Assembly: GCF_000820705.1 (NCBI RefSeq)
Contig: NZ_CCXI01000154.1
Coordinates: 1-64,000, forward strand
Source: Clostridium polynesiense
Lineage (GTDB): Bacteria > Bacillota > Clostridia > Clostridiales > Clostridiaceae
DNA length: 64,000 bases
Direction of reading: 5' to 3'
Under the pieces are notes generated by a model that saw only the letters and a list, made by a program, of their open reading frames with translations, did no database searches and was not told the DNA's origin. Positions 1-8,537 of this stretch are shown in pieces (position 1 is the first letter of the stretch; every line of letters begins with the position of its first letter). Made by a program: the position numbers and the translations under genes.

Positions 1-1
1 G

Positions 2-721
2 GAGCTGTATTATCTTACAAATGGACAAAAATCTCTTATTGCAATGCTCCCTGCTCTTGATACTGATAGCTTTCTCACTATTATAAGGAACCTGCTTTCA
101 AAGATAATTGATGCTAAAAATAATGGGTTTTTATCCTGTGAAAATATTGATATATCTTTTGAAAAGGTATTTGTAGACCCGGCTACCTTTAAGGTGAGCC
201 TGGTATATATCCCCATAGGGTCCCGACTTTTTGCAGATTATTTTGCTTTTGAAAATCAACTAAGGACAAGCATCATTAAATTGATTAATAGTATGGAGTC
301 ACTGTCCTCTTCAAAAACCATGGAGTTGGCTGCAGATCTTTCAAGCGGTGTACTTTCACTTGAAGCTATTTATAGCAGAATGAAAAGTGGAGCAGCACAG
401 AGAGGAGCCTCTGGGAATAAAAAACTTACTATAATTTCAATAAACGCACCGTTACATGTGGAATTAGAGGTTATTAAAGACAGATATGTAATAGGGAAGA
501 ATGTATCCGGTGTGGATGGTGCAATCACCTTCAATAAGGCTATCAGCCGGATTCACTGTCAGATTGACAGGAGTGATGGAGCATATACCATTACGGATTT
601 AGGCAGTTCCAATGGTACCTTTGTCAATAAGGTAAGACTGGCGGCAAACCGGCCTCATCCCTTAAAAAATGGAGATGTGATTAGACTAGCCAACAGCGAT
701 TTTCAGGTATCAATTAGGTAA
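2..721 (+). CDS. FHA-domain protein of T7SSb locus (5' end cut off)
   Basis: The reading frame is open back to base 2, so the gene starts left of the window and the ATG at 44 is probably internal. About 239 residues are visible. The C-terminal ~100 residues form a forkhead-associated (FHA) domain: the motifs RIHCQI and DLGSSNGTF match the phosphothreonine-binding loops. The N-terminal part looks like the DUF6382-type domain often fused to FHA in Firmicutes (family recall, not checked). It is followed after 14 bases by the ATPase gene, then esaB and essC. This suggests a phospho-dependent scaffold or regulator of the secretion machine. FHA identity is secure; the role is inferred from context. 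Confidence 0.8.
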   Translation, partial: ELYYLTNGQKSLIAMLPALDTDSFLTIIRNLLSKIIDAKNNGFLSCENIDISFEKVFVDPATFKVSLVYIPIGSRLFADYFAFENQLRTSIIKLINSMESLSSSKTMELAADLSSGVLSLEAIYSRMKSGAAQRGASGNKKLTIISINAPLHVELEVIKDRYVIGKNVSGVDGAITFNKAISRIHCQIDRSDGAYTITDLGSSNGTFVNKVRLAANRPHPLKNGDVIRLANSDFQVSIR

Positions 722-735
722 GGAAGGTGAACAGG

Positions 736-1794
736 ATGAGAAGACTAAGAATAATAATTGCAGATACTGATGAAAACTATATGCTTCCGCTGCAGCAGAA
801 GTTTGCTGAGGAATTCTTTGAAAAGATAGATCTGGAAATAATTAGCGATGAAAAGTATTTTAGAGAGCTATTTTCAATTCCTCAGAAGGCAGAAATACTT
901 ATAATTTCTGAGGAGCTGTACGACCAAAGCTTAAGCAGACATAATATAAGCAATGTATTTGTAATGATGGAGCAGTATGAAGAAGGAAACACAGATGATC
1001 TAAGCATCCATCGTCTTTTTAAATATACCAGCATCAGGGAATTATTTAATGAAATTACAGGAAAGAGCTCAGAGGTTTTAAACCTTAAGGATGGTGTTAA
1101 GAAAGAGCCTGAAATTGTCCTTATATGCTCTGCTTCCGGCGGCACCGGTAAAACCACCGTTGCTCTTGGAATCAGTTCATGCCTTACCAAGCTTTATAAA
1201 AAAGTGCTGTATATAGGTGCAGACAGGCTGCAGACCTTCCAGAGAATGCTGGATAATCCAAGTACAATTGCTGCAGCAGATGTCTATTCTAAGCTTGCAA
1301 ATCCGGGGAGGTCCCTTTATGAAGATATAAAGCATGTGATTCGTAAAGAAGAATTTAGCTATCTGCCACCCTTTAAAGCAGCTTTAATGTCTTTAGGCTT
1401 AAAGTATTCTATATATGAAAAGATTGCCCACTCAGCAAAGAAGTCCAGGGATTACGATTATATAGTAATTGATGCTGATGTGACCTTCGACGAAGACAAG
1501 GCTCAGCTTTTTAACATTGCTGATAAGGTGGTTGTGGTAACGGAGCAGACAGCAGCTTCTGTATTTGCTACCAACCTACTTGTATCCAATATTAATGGAG
1601 TGAGCAGTGAGAAATATATATTTGTATGTAACAATTTTGATAAAGAAAAGTATAATGCTTTAATTTCTCCTAACAGTTCTATGAAATTTACGGTGAACGA
1701 TTATATTGAGAATTACAACGAGTATGATGGTATGAAGTGCAATGACCTGGCAAAGGTTAATGGAATGCAGAAAGCAGCTTTTCTCATATTATAG
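736..1794 (+). CDS. ParA/MinD/CpaE-like P-loop ATPase of T7SSb locus
   Basis: This 352-aa protein has a ~120-residue N-terminal part resembling a degenerate receiver domain, then a deviant Walker A motif SGGTGKTT and a later DYIVIDAD strand. That order is typical of CpaE/MinD-like ATPases of secretion and localisation systems. I prefer the ATG at 736 over the GTG at 727, because the GGAAGG at 722-727 sits 8 bases before 736 and overlaps the GTG. It lies between the FHA gene and esaB. A MinD-like ATPase is not among the classic Bacillus/Staphylococcus T7SSb genes, so a positioning or assembly role is only inferred. Confidence 0.8.
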   Translation: MRRLRIIIADTDENYMLPLQQKFAEEFFEKIDLEIISDEKYFRELFSIPQKAEILIISEELYDQSLSRHNISNVFVMMEQYEEGNTDDLSIHRLFKYTSIRELFNEITGKSSEVLNLKDGVKKEPEIVLICSASGGTGKTTVALGISSCLTKLYKKVLYIGADRLQTFQRMLDNPSTIAAADVYSKLANPGRSLYEDIKHVIRKEEFSYLPPFKAALMSLGLKYSIYEKIAHSAKKSRDYDYIVIDADVTFDEDKAQLFNIADKVVVVTEQTAASVFATNLLVSNINGVSSEKYIFVCNNFDKEKYNALISPNSSMKFTVNDYIENYNEYDGMKCNDLAKVNGMQKAAFLIL

Positions 1795-1806
1795 GAGGCA
1801 ATTTTT

Positions 1807-2061
1807 ATGGAAAGAGAAACAGCAATTATAACCTTTAAAATTCTAAAAAGAAATTTTGAGACTGACCTGGAGGTGCCCTTAGGCATTACTGCTAATGAAT
1901 TAGTTATTGCGCTGAATATTGCCTATAACCTTGATATTGATATTTCAAATATTAAGAACTGCTATTTGAAGGCAGAAAACCCTATTGCACTGCTTAGAGG
2001 CAATAAGACCTTAGCTGACTTTGGGTTATGGAATGGAAGCGTTATAAATTACACTGAATAG
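1807..2061 (+). CDS. esaB: EsaB/YukD-like ubiquitin-fold protein
   Basis: This 84-aa acidic protein has the size and strand/helix pattern of the YukD/EsaB ubiquitin-like family: an opening beta strand (AIITFKILK), a central helix and a closing LWNGSVINYTE strand. EsaB is a cytosolic accessory or regulator of type VIIb secretion. The gene sits directly before essC, its usual neighbour, with 12 bases between them. An AGGAGG-like site at 1794-1799 precedes the ATG. The call rests on size, pattern and synteny. Confidence 0.75.
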   Translation: MERETAIITFKILKRNFETDLEVPLGITANELVIALNIAYNLDIDISNIKNCYLKAENPIALLRGNKTLADFGLWNGSVINYTE

Positions 2062-2073
2062 GAGTACAGTGCG

Positions 2074-5000
2074 GTGGAAAGTAGATATAAGATAATAATT
2101 TCAAATAAAAATATATATAAAGAGATTGAACTGACCTCTGATATGAAGGAAGTTAAGGTTGGTACAAACCTTGACTGTGATATTCGTTTAAGAAAAGAGC
2201 TTTTTTTCGGACCTATTGAATTAGTATTTGTAAAAAACGGAGATGGCTGGTCCGTACTTTGTTCCGATAATCTGTATCTTAATCTTGGCGATGTACGGAA
2301 ATTGATGACTAAAACCTTAAGCCATGGTGATTCCTTTGAGGTTAAGTATCAGGATTTTAATAATGAGGTTTTCAATATTGATTTTCTCATTGATTTTGAT
2401 AACGGTAAAAGGAAGTATGACAGAGTGATAGATATCAGTAATTCCTCCGTGATAACCATAGGTACTGCTTCCTCTAATAATATTGTCATAAGCAGTGAAT
2501 TTGTGAAGAAGGATGCTATAGCCCTTGAGCATAAGGATAAGAGGCTGAAACTCATAATTAAATCAACCACTTATGGTGTTTATCATAATGGAAATAAAGC
2601 CTCTGATAAGGAGGTAATTGACAGCGGAGATTTTTTCTCAATTTCAGATTTCTTTTTCTACTACAAGGAGGGAAAGCTCTGGACAGAGGTTAGAAAGGGT
2701 TTAAGTATTAAAGGACTAAGCTATATTGATTCAATAACAAAAGAATCCTATCCGAAGTTTAATAGAAGTACAAGAGTGAAAACTGTAATTGACGATGAGA
2801 AGATTGAAGTTTTAGATCCTCCATCAAAGCCTAAAAAGCCTAAGAATAATCTATTCACCAGATTGCTTTCCTCCATGGGAATGCTTATTGCAGCAGGTTT
2901 TATGTGGTTTATGGGCGGCACCACTATGATTATTTTCAGCGGTATTACCGGTGGTATAGCAATTTTAACCACAATCATCAGTGTAAGAGATAATAATAAA
3001 GAATTCAAAAAAGACTCTGCTGACCGTATTGAGAAGTATAATGCTTACATTGCCAAAAAGAGAAGAGAAATTGAGGAGAACAGAGCTAAAGAGCATGAGG
3101 ATTTAGAAAAAATATATATATCTCAGGAAATTGAAAAAGAGAGGATTTTAGAATTTTCTTCAGATTTATTTGACCGCATGAGCGGCGATGAAGATTTCTT
3201 ATCCCTGTACCTGGGGACCGGAGCAGTGGAGGCTAAGAGAGCAGTTAATTATAAAAAGCAGGAACGGCTGGAGGTGGAAGATGAGCTTCAGCAGATTCCG
3301 GAGCTAATCAGTGAAGAGTATAAATATATACCTGATGCTCCCGTTATATGTGATCTTAAGTCAGTAAATGCCGTAGCTGTGGTGGGTGAAGAAAAATTCC
3401 GCTTTGAAATGTTTAAGAATATGGTGATAGATATTGCAGCACGCCAATATTATTCTGATGTGAAGATGGTCTTTGTATCAGATAAAGAGCATAAAGAGGA
3501 TATTTACTGGCTCCGAATGCTTCCCCATGTTTATTCTGAGGAAGCCTCCGGAAGAACTCTCGTATGGGATGATGAAAGTAAGAATCTTGTCTTTGAGTAT
3601 CTCTATAAGGAGCTTACAGAAAGAGAACAAAGCAAGTCCTTTGACCATCACATTGTTGTATTTTTTTATAAGGAATATGGTTTTAAGAATCATCCTATTT
3701 CTAAATTTATTGATAAAGCTAAGGACCTCGGAGTTACCTTCCTCTTCTTCGGCAGAGAAAAGGCTGATATACCCTTTGGCTGTGGATATATCATAAACCT
3801 TCTTCATAAGGAGAGGGGAGTCCTCACCAATGTAGAGGACCAAAGGGATGCCAGAGAATTTGTATATCCAAGGATAAGCAATGAGATTGCCCGTGACATC
3901 GTTAGGATTCTTGCACCGGTATATACTGAGGAAATCTCCCTGGAAAGCTCCCTTACTAAGAATATTTCCCTTTTTGAGCTTTTAAATATAATTTCTGTAG
4001 ATGACATGGATTTGAAAAATAACTGGAATAGCTCTCAAGTATATAATTCAATGTCGGCACCTATTGGTGTTTCTAAAGCCGGAGTAGTAAGCTTAGACCT
4101 TCACGATAAGGCTCATGGTCCCCATGGCTTGGTTGCCGGTACCACAGGAGCTGGTAAGTCTGAAATACTTCAGACCTACATTTTGTCTATGGCTGCCCTC
4201 TATCACCCTTATGAAGTTGCCTTTGTTATTATCGACTTCAAGGGAGGGGGAATGGTTAATCAGTTCAGGGATTTACCCCATTTACTTGGTGCAATTACCA
4301 ATATTGACGGTAAAGCAATTAATCGGTCCTTAAAATCCATTAAGGCAGAACTTACTAAGCGTCAAAGACTTTTTGCTGAAGCTGATGTGAACCATATTGA
4401 CAGGTACATTAGAAAATATAAAGCTGGTGAAGCAGCTGTGCCCCTTCCTCATCTTATAATAGTTGTGGACGAGTTTGCTGAATTAAAGGCTGAACAGCCG
4501 GAGTTTATGAAGGAACTTATTTCCACTGCTCGTATTGGACGAAGCTTAGGTGTTCATTTGATCCTTGCCACTCAGAAGCCCTCCGGTCAGGTTAATGAAC
4601 AGATTTGGAGTAACTCCAGATTTAAGCTCTGCCTTAAGGTGCAAAGCAAGGAAGACAGTAATGAAGTGCTTAAATCTCCTCTTGCAGCAGAAATTAAAGA
4701 GCCCGGCAGAGCATACCTGCAGGTGGGCAACAATGAAATTTTTGAGCTTTTCCAATCTGCTTATAGCGGTGCTTCTGAAAAGGGTGATGAGGCAAATGTA
4801 AAAGAATTTACTATTTATAGCTACTCTGAAGCTGGTAAGCGAGTTCCACTTTATGTGCAGAAGAAGAAAAAGAACAGCGAGGACAATACTACCCAGCTGG
4901 ATGCAATAGTAAGATATGTAAGAGAGTTCTGTGAGGATAACCGTTTATATAAATTGCCGGATATCTGTCTGCCGCCCTTATCTGAAAATATAAATTACCC

Positions 5001-6603
5001 TGAGATACAAAAGGGGATTAATGAAAGCGGTGTTCAGGTTCAATTAGGGGTTTACGATGATCCGGAAAATCAATATCAGGGTGTTTACTCCGTGGATATT
5101 GAAAGCAACAATATAATGATCATTGGTTCTTCTCAAAGCGGAAAAACCAATCTTCTTCAAAATATAGTAAGGAGTATAGCTTCAAAGTATTCTCCTGCTG
5201 AAGCATCCATTTACATCGTAGACTTTGCTTCTATGGTATTAAAGAACTTTGAGAATCTCAGCAATGTTGGAGGAGTGGTTTGTCCCTCAGAGGATGAAAA
5301 GCTTAAGAACCTATTTAAGCTCCTGTATTCTGAGGTGGAAAGCAGAAAGGAAAAGCTTATATCCCTCGGTGTTAGCTCTTATTCAGCTTATAAAGAAGCT
5401 GGAGGAACAGACATACCTCTTATGGTACTTATCATCGATAATTTGACTGCCTTAAAGGAAATGTATTTCAAGGATGATGATGATGAGCTTCTCAATTTAT
5501 GCAGGGAAGGGCTTTCTGTAGGTATCAGCATTGTTATAGCTAATTCTCACACAGCGGGTATTGGCTACAGATACTTATCAAACTTCTCTACGAGGATTGC
5601 CATGTACTCTAATGATTCTAATGAATATAGCGCATTGTTTGATCACTGCAGTGAACGAATAGATAACATTCCTGGCAGAGCTATTATCAAAGTGGAGAAT
5701 AGGCATCTTGAATGTCAGGCGTATTTGGCCTTTAAAGGTGAAAAAGAAATTGATAGGGTTAAAGAAATTAAAGAATATATTACTTTGATTAATGGTAAGC
5801 ACAAAAATATCACTGCACGAAACATACCTCTCATTCCTGCTTCACTTACAGATGCCTATGTCAGTGAACAATTTAGCAGCCATATGCAGAATAAATTTAA
5901 CGTTGTTATGGGGCTGGATTATGGCACTGTTACTCCTTTGTCTGTGGACTTTGCAGCATTAGGAATCCTTGCTGTTACCGGTAGAGAGAAGTCAGGTAAG
6001 CACAACTGGATTAAATATTCCATAGGGATGCTGGAAAGCCAGTACCCTGGGGAGAGCAAGGTATATATCATTGATGGCATAAGCAAAAAGCTGTCTTCTC
6101 TCAAGAAGAAGGACAACGTTGAAGCCTATTCAATTGTTTCTGAAGATGCTGTTACTATTATTAAAAATGTTGAGGTGCAGCTTAAAGACCGATATGATGC
6201 TTTGCTTGCAGGAAAGGATGAGGTTTTATCTGCTTCAGAGCTTTTGATGGTTGTGATTAATAATCAAGATTCACTTATAGCTATCAGTAATGATATGGAT
6301 GCCCTTACAGCATATAAAAATATCCTTGGCCGTTATAAGAATATGAACGTCTGCATTATAGTAGCTGGGGTGGAAAATGCGAATATTCCTTATAGTGCCC
6401 CGGAAATTTTGAAAAATATTCGTGATGGTCGTCATTTATTATACTTTGACGATATGGCTAATATGAAAATTTTTGATATTCCTCTTGCAATGATAAGGAA
6501 TTTCAAGAAGCCTATAGAGCTTGGAGATTGCTATTACATCAAGGAGAATAATTGTACAAAGATTAAAACTCCTCTATGTATAAGGGAGTCTAGGACAAGT
6601 TAA
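2074..6603 (+). CDS. essC: EssC, FtsK/SpoIIIE-type motor ATPase of T7SSb
   Basis: This 1509-aa protein is the membrane motor of type VIIb secretion. Two FHA-like beta regions fill residues ~1-200. Two membrane helices lie at ~264-305. Three RecA/FtsK-like ATPase domains follow with P-loops GTTGAGKSE (~689), GSSQSGKTN (~1018) and GREKSGKH (~1303). The first domain has a full Walker B (IIVVDEFAEL, ~795); the second has LIIDNLTAL (~1116), lacking the Walker B glutamate; the third P-loop ends in KH rather than KT/S. This fits an active first domain with degenerate ones after it. GTG is the start, with GGAG 9 bases upstream. EssA, EssB and EsaA are not in the window and may lie to the left. Confidence 0.95.
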   Translation: MESRYKIIISNKNIYKEIELTSDMKEVKVGTNLDCDIRLRKELFFGPIELVFVKNGDGWSVLCSDNLYLNLGDVRKLMTKTLSHGDSFEVKYQDFNNEVFNIDFLIDFDNGKRKYDRVIDISNSSVITIGTASSNNIVISSEFVKKDAIALEHKDKRLKLIIKSTTYGVYHNGNKASDKEVIDSGDFFSISDFFFYYKEGKLWTEVRKGLSIKGLSYIDSITKESYPKFNRSTRVKTVIDDEKIEVLDPPSKPKKPKNNLFTRLLSSMGMLIAAGFMWFMGGTTMIIFSGITGGIAILTTIISVRDNNKEFKKDSADRIEKYNAYIAKKRREIEENRAKEHEDLEKIYISQEIEKERILEFSSDLFDRMSGDEDFLSLYLGTGAVEAKRAVNYKKQERLEVEDELQQIPELISEEYKYIPDAPVICDLKSVNAVAVVGEEKFRFEMFKNMVIDIAARQYYSDVKMVFVSDKEHKEDIYWLRMLPHVYSEEASGRTLVWDDESKNLVFEYLYKELTEREQSKSFDHHIVVFFYKEYGFKNHPISKFIDKAKDLGVTFLFFGREKADIPFGCGYIINLLHKERGVLTNVEDQRDAREFVYPRISNEIARDIVRILAPVYTEEISLESSLTKNISLFELLNIISVDDMDLKNNWNSSQVYNSMSAPIGVSKAGVVSLDLHDKAHGPHGLVAGTTGAGKSEILQTYILSMAALYHPYEVAFVIIDFKGGGMVNQFRDLPHLLGAITNIDGKAINRSLKSIKAELTKRQRLFAEADVNHIDRYIRKYKAGEAAVPLPHLIIVVDEFAELKAEQPEFMKELISTARIGRSLGVHLILATQKPSGQVNEQIWSNSRFKLCLKVQSKEDSNEVLKSPLAAEIKEPGRAYLQVGNNEIFELFQSAYSGASEKGDEANVKEFTIYSYSEAGKRVPLYVQKKKKNSEDNTTQLDAIVRYVREFCEDNRLYKLPDICLPPLSENINYPEIQKGINESGVQVQLGVYDDPENQYQGVYSVDIESNNIMIIGSSQSGKTNLLQNIVRSIASKYSPAEASIYIVDFASMVLKNFENLSNVGGVVCPSEDEKLKNLFKLLYSEVESRKEKLISLGVSSYSAYKEAGGTDIPLMVLIIDNLTALKEMYFKDDDDELLNLCREGLSVGISIVIANSHTAGIGYRYLSNFSTRIAMYSNDSNEYSALFDHCSERIDNIPGRAIIKVENRHLECQAYLAFKGEKEIDRVKEIKEYITLINGKHKNITARNIPLIPASLTDAYVSEQFSSHMQNKFNVVMGLDYGTVTPLSVDFAALGILAVTGREKSGKHNWIKYSIGMLESQYPGESKVYIIDGISKKLSSLKKKDNVEAYSIVSEDAVTIIKNVEVQLKDRYDALLAGKDEVLSASELLMVVINNQDSLIAISNDMDALTAYKNILGRYKNMNVCIIVAGVENANIPYSAPEILKNIRDGRHLLYFDDMANMKIFDIPLAMIRNFKKPIELGDCYYIKENNCTKIKTPLCIRESRTS

Positions 6604-6641
6604 TTGAGATTTATAGGCAAGTTAGTTAATGTTATTAAAAA

Positions 6642-6719
6642 TTTGGGTATTAAGTGTACCGTATAACCACGGCTTATACCCAAAAAATTAATTATGGTAA
6701 TTATGCTTGGTAAACCAAG
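6642..6719 (+). promoter_or_regulatory. Two inverted repeats upstream of esxA
   Basis: Between essC and esxA, an imperfect inverted repeat (TTTGGGTATTAAG at 6642-6654 with CTTATACCCAAA at 6673-6684) is followed by six A and no T run. A second perfect one follows (CTTGG-TAAA-CCAAG, 6706-6719). They lie 35-110 bases before the esxA start. They could be a processing or attenuation element or an operator. No convincing -35/-10 pair was found. Confidence 0.4.
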
Positions 6720-6753
6720 TAAAATTATAAAAATATCCAAGGAGGAATTGTTT

Positions 6754-7047
6754 ATGGCAAACCAAATTAGAATCACCCCAGATCAAATGAGGGAGAGAGC
6801 AGCTCAGTATAGAACTGAAGCTGGTACTGTTAATGGAGTAATTAACAAGATGGATTCTCTTCTCCAGATGCTTCAGGGAGAATGGGAAGGGGCAGCAAGT
6901 GAATCCTATGCAGCTCGTTATCAGGAATTAAAGCCTGGTTTTGTCAAGGCAGAAGAGCTCATCCGTGAAATAGCAGCAGCCCTGGATTCTACTGCGAAGA
7001 TCGTAGAAGAAACTGACAACAGCATAGCAAATCAGTTTAGGGGTTAA
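6754..7047 (+). CDS. esxA: WXG100 secreted protein EsxA
   Basis: This 97-aa helical-hairpin protein has the WXG motif as WEG at residues 44-46, in the turn between two amphipathic helices. The second helix carries the YAARYQEL region expected for the C-terminal secretion signal. WXG100 proteins are exported as dimers by T7SSb and are needed for its activity. The start at 6754 (MANQIRITPDQM) is set by AAGGAGG at 6739-6745. Upstream in-frame ATGs would add a tail unlike the family. It is flanked by hairpins on both sides, so it probably has its own mRNA level. Confidence 0.93.
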   Translation: MANQIRITPDQMRERAAQYRTEAGTVNGVINKMDSLLQMLQGEWEGAASESYAARYQELKPGFVKAEELIREIAAALDSTAKIVEETDNSIANQFRG

Positions 7048-7052
7048 ATTCT

Positions 7053-7096
7053 ATTATTGGTGCCCCTTCGCTTTAAGGCTGAGGGGCGCTGATAAT
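7053..7096 (+). terminator. Hairpin after esxA, partial terminator or stabiliser
   Basis: ATTATTGGTGCCCCT (7053-7067) can pair base for base with AGGGGCGCTGATAAT (7082-7096), allowing G-T pairs, to give a 15-bp stem. Only a weak T tract follows. It probably separates abundant esxA mRNA from the downstream genes rather than stopping all transcription. Confidence 0.5.
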
Positions 7097-7115
7097 AATT
7101 TATGGAGATGACATT

Positions 7116-8237
7116 ATGGTAAATAGAAAAATTAAAATTGAATTGAATAACGAGATTTATGACAAGGATAGTGTCTTTGCCTCCATAGCACTTGGTGGCG
7201 GCTTTATAACAAAGGATTTCCTTATAGATAATGAGATAACTTTTGCCGGGAGCTATGCCTTTTATAACATTCTATTTCAGTATTGGCGTCTTACCTGCAG
7301 TCACGGTGGAATTAGGTATGATGTTTTAAGAGGAAAATCCATTATATCTTTTAGTGAAGAGAAGAGAGAATATATTGAAAAGCTAAAGTATATTTTAAAA
7401 AAGCTTTTTTATGATGAATATAATCAGCAGGACTTTGAAGAGGCAAAAAATATCTCCAAGGATACTTTTGAAAGGAGATATAAATCCGGTAAATTTAGAG
7501 GCAAGCTGAAGATCTTTGAGTTTTCTGATTTAAATAAAAAATTTGAGCTTAGAGAATTGATAAATGATATAGAAAGAATTGACTTTGATACCTTTATAAG
7601 CTGTGCTAAAACACTTCTTGTACCAGGTAATATTTATTTATATATAAACGGTGCTGTTCACGAAGCGGAATTAATATATGATGCAGTGGAATCAGTGCTG
7701 CCAGGAAGGAACCATTCCGTTGAAGTGAAAAACAATTACTACGATCCATATTTAAAGCAGGATGCACATCTTTTAAATCTTGCCAGGGAAAATTTTAGCT
7801 TAAGTGCTGTAACCTTTGATTTTTTACATCCAGGGGTTACGAATTTCACAAAGCAGGTTATACTGGATTTCAAGGCTGCCTATTTACCTTATTCTAATGT
7901 AGATATATATGTAGATTCCCTGGATGCTAATATTATTTTTGAAAATGAAACTCTGCAGCCGGTAAAGCCTTTAATCTATGAAGAAATTTTAAAGGAGCAG
8001 TTTCAGTTACTTAAGAAAAAAATTTTACAAAGGTATTTTACGCTGCTTAAAAAATACCCTGAGCTTTTTACGATGATGGGAGCTGACATGATGGTTAATG
8101 ATATATCCCTGGCACAATACATAAGTTTTATTGGTTCTTGTACCTATGAGCTGTACTGTGAACTATGTGAGAAATCACATTTTAAGATAACAGAAGCACA
8201 GGTTGTTTTGAAAAAGGAGGCGGTGGAGTTTGTCTAA
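7116..8237 (+). CDS. M16 (insulinase)-like protein without zinc motif, T7SSb-linked
   Basis: The protein has 373 residues, no signal peptide and no membrane helix. The segment around residues 165-200 (DTFISCAKTLLVPGNIYLYINGAV) follows the pattern of M16 peptidases just after the zinc half: helix, P-x-N, then a strand ending in a glycine. The N-terminal region lacks the HxxEH zinc motif, so any such fold would be inactive. This is a tentative fold reading. It lies between esxA and a small Lap-like gene that it overlaps by 8 bases, so it probably belongs to secretion or toxin delivery. If the fold is wrong, it is an unknown T7SS-linked protein. Confidence 0.55.
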   Translation: MVNRKIKIELNNEIYDKDSVFASIALGGGFITKDFLIDNEITFAGSYAFYNILFQYWRLTCSHGGIRYDVLRGKSIISFSEEKREYIEKLKYILKKLFYDEYNQQDFEEAKNISKDTFERRYKSGKFRGKLKIFEFSDLNKKFELRELINDIERIDFDTFISCAKTLLVPGNIYLYINGAVHEAELIYDAVESVLPGRNHSVEVKNNYYDPYLKQDAHLLNLARENFSLSAVTFDFLHPGVTNFTKQVILDFKAAYLPYSNVDIYVDSLDANIIFENETLQPVKPLIYEEILKEQFQLLKKKILQRYFTLLKKYPELFTMMGADMMVNDISLAQYISFIGSCTYELYCELCEKSHFKITEAQVVLKKEAVEFV

Positions 8238-8517
8238 GGTGTATCTCAGTCCTGCAGAATTCCAGGAACAGATTGATAGCTTTGAATCTGGAGCAGATAA
8301 GATTAAGAAGCTGAAGTATAATTTAGAGGCCCAGGGGCTGAAGCTGAAAAGCATTGACAAATATATGGAATGTATTGAAGAGTTTAATAAAACCGTTGCC
8401 TTATTTGGTGAAATGCTTGATTTGGATACGCAGAGCATGAAGCTGATTAAAGGGAAATGGATGAATACAGACGGTGAAATAGCAGCAAAAACACTTAAGG
8501 ATCTTATCTTTAAGTAG
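8230..8517 (+). CDS. Small helical LXG-associated (Lap-like) protein
   Basis: This 95-aa protein is mostly alpha-helical with a W and G in the C-terminal half (IKGKWMNTDGEIAAKTL), like the WXG-related small proteins encoded before LXG toxins (DUF3130, DUF5344 or similar). Such proteins bind the LXG helices and guide the toxin to EssC. It starts with TTG at 8230, supported by AAAAAGGAGG ending at 8220, and overlaps the previous gene by 8 bases. It lies 20 bases before the LXG toxin gene, where a dedicated partner is expected. Confidence 0.7.
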   Translation: MSKVYLSPAEFQEQIDSFESGADKIKKLKYNLEAQGLKLKSIDKYMECIEEFNKTVALFGEMLDLDTQSMKLIKGKWMNTDGEIAAKTLKDLIFK

Positions 8518-8537
8518 AATGATTAAGGAGAATGAAT

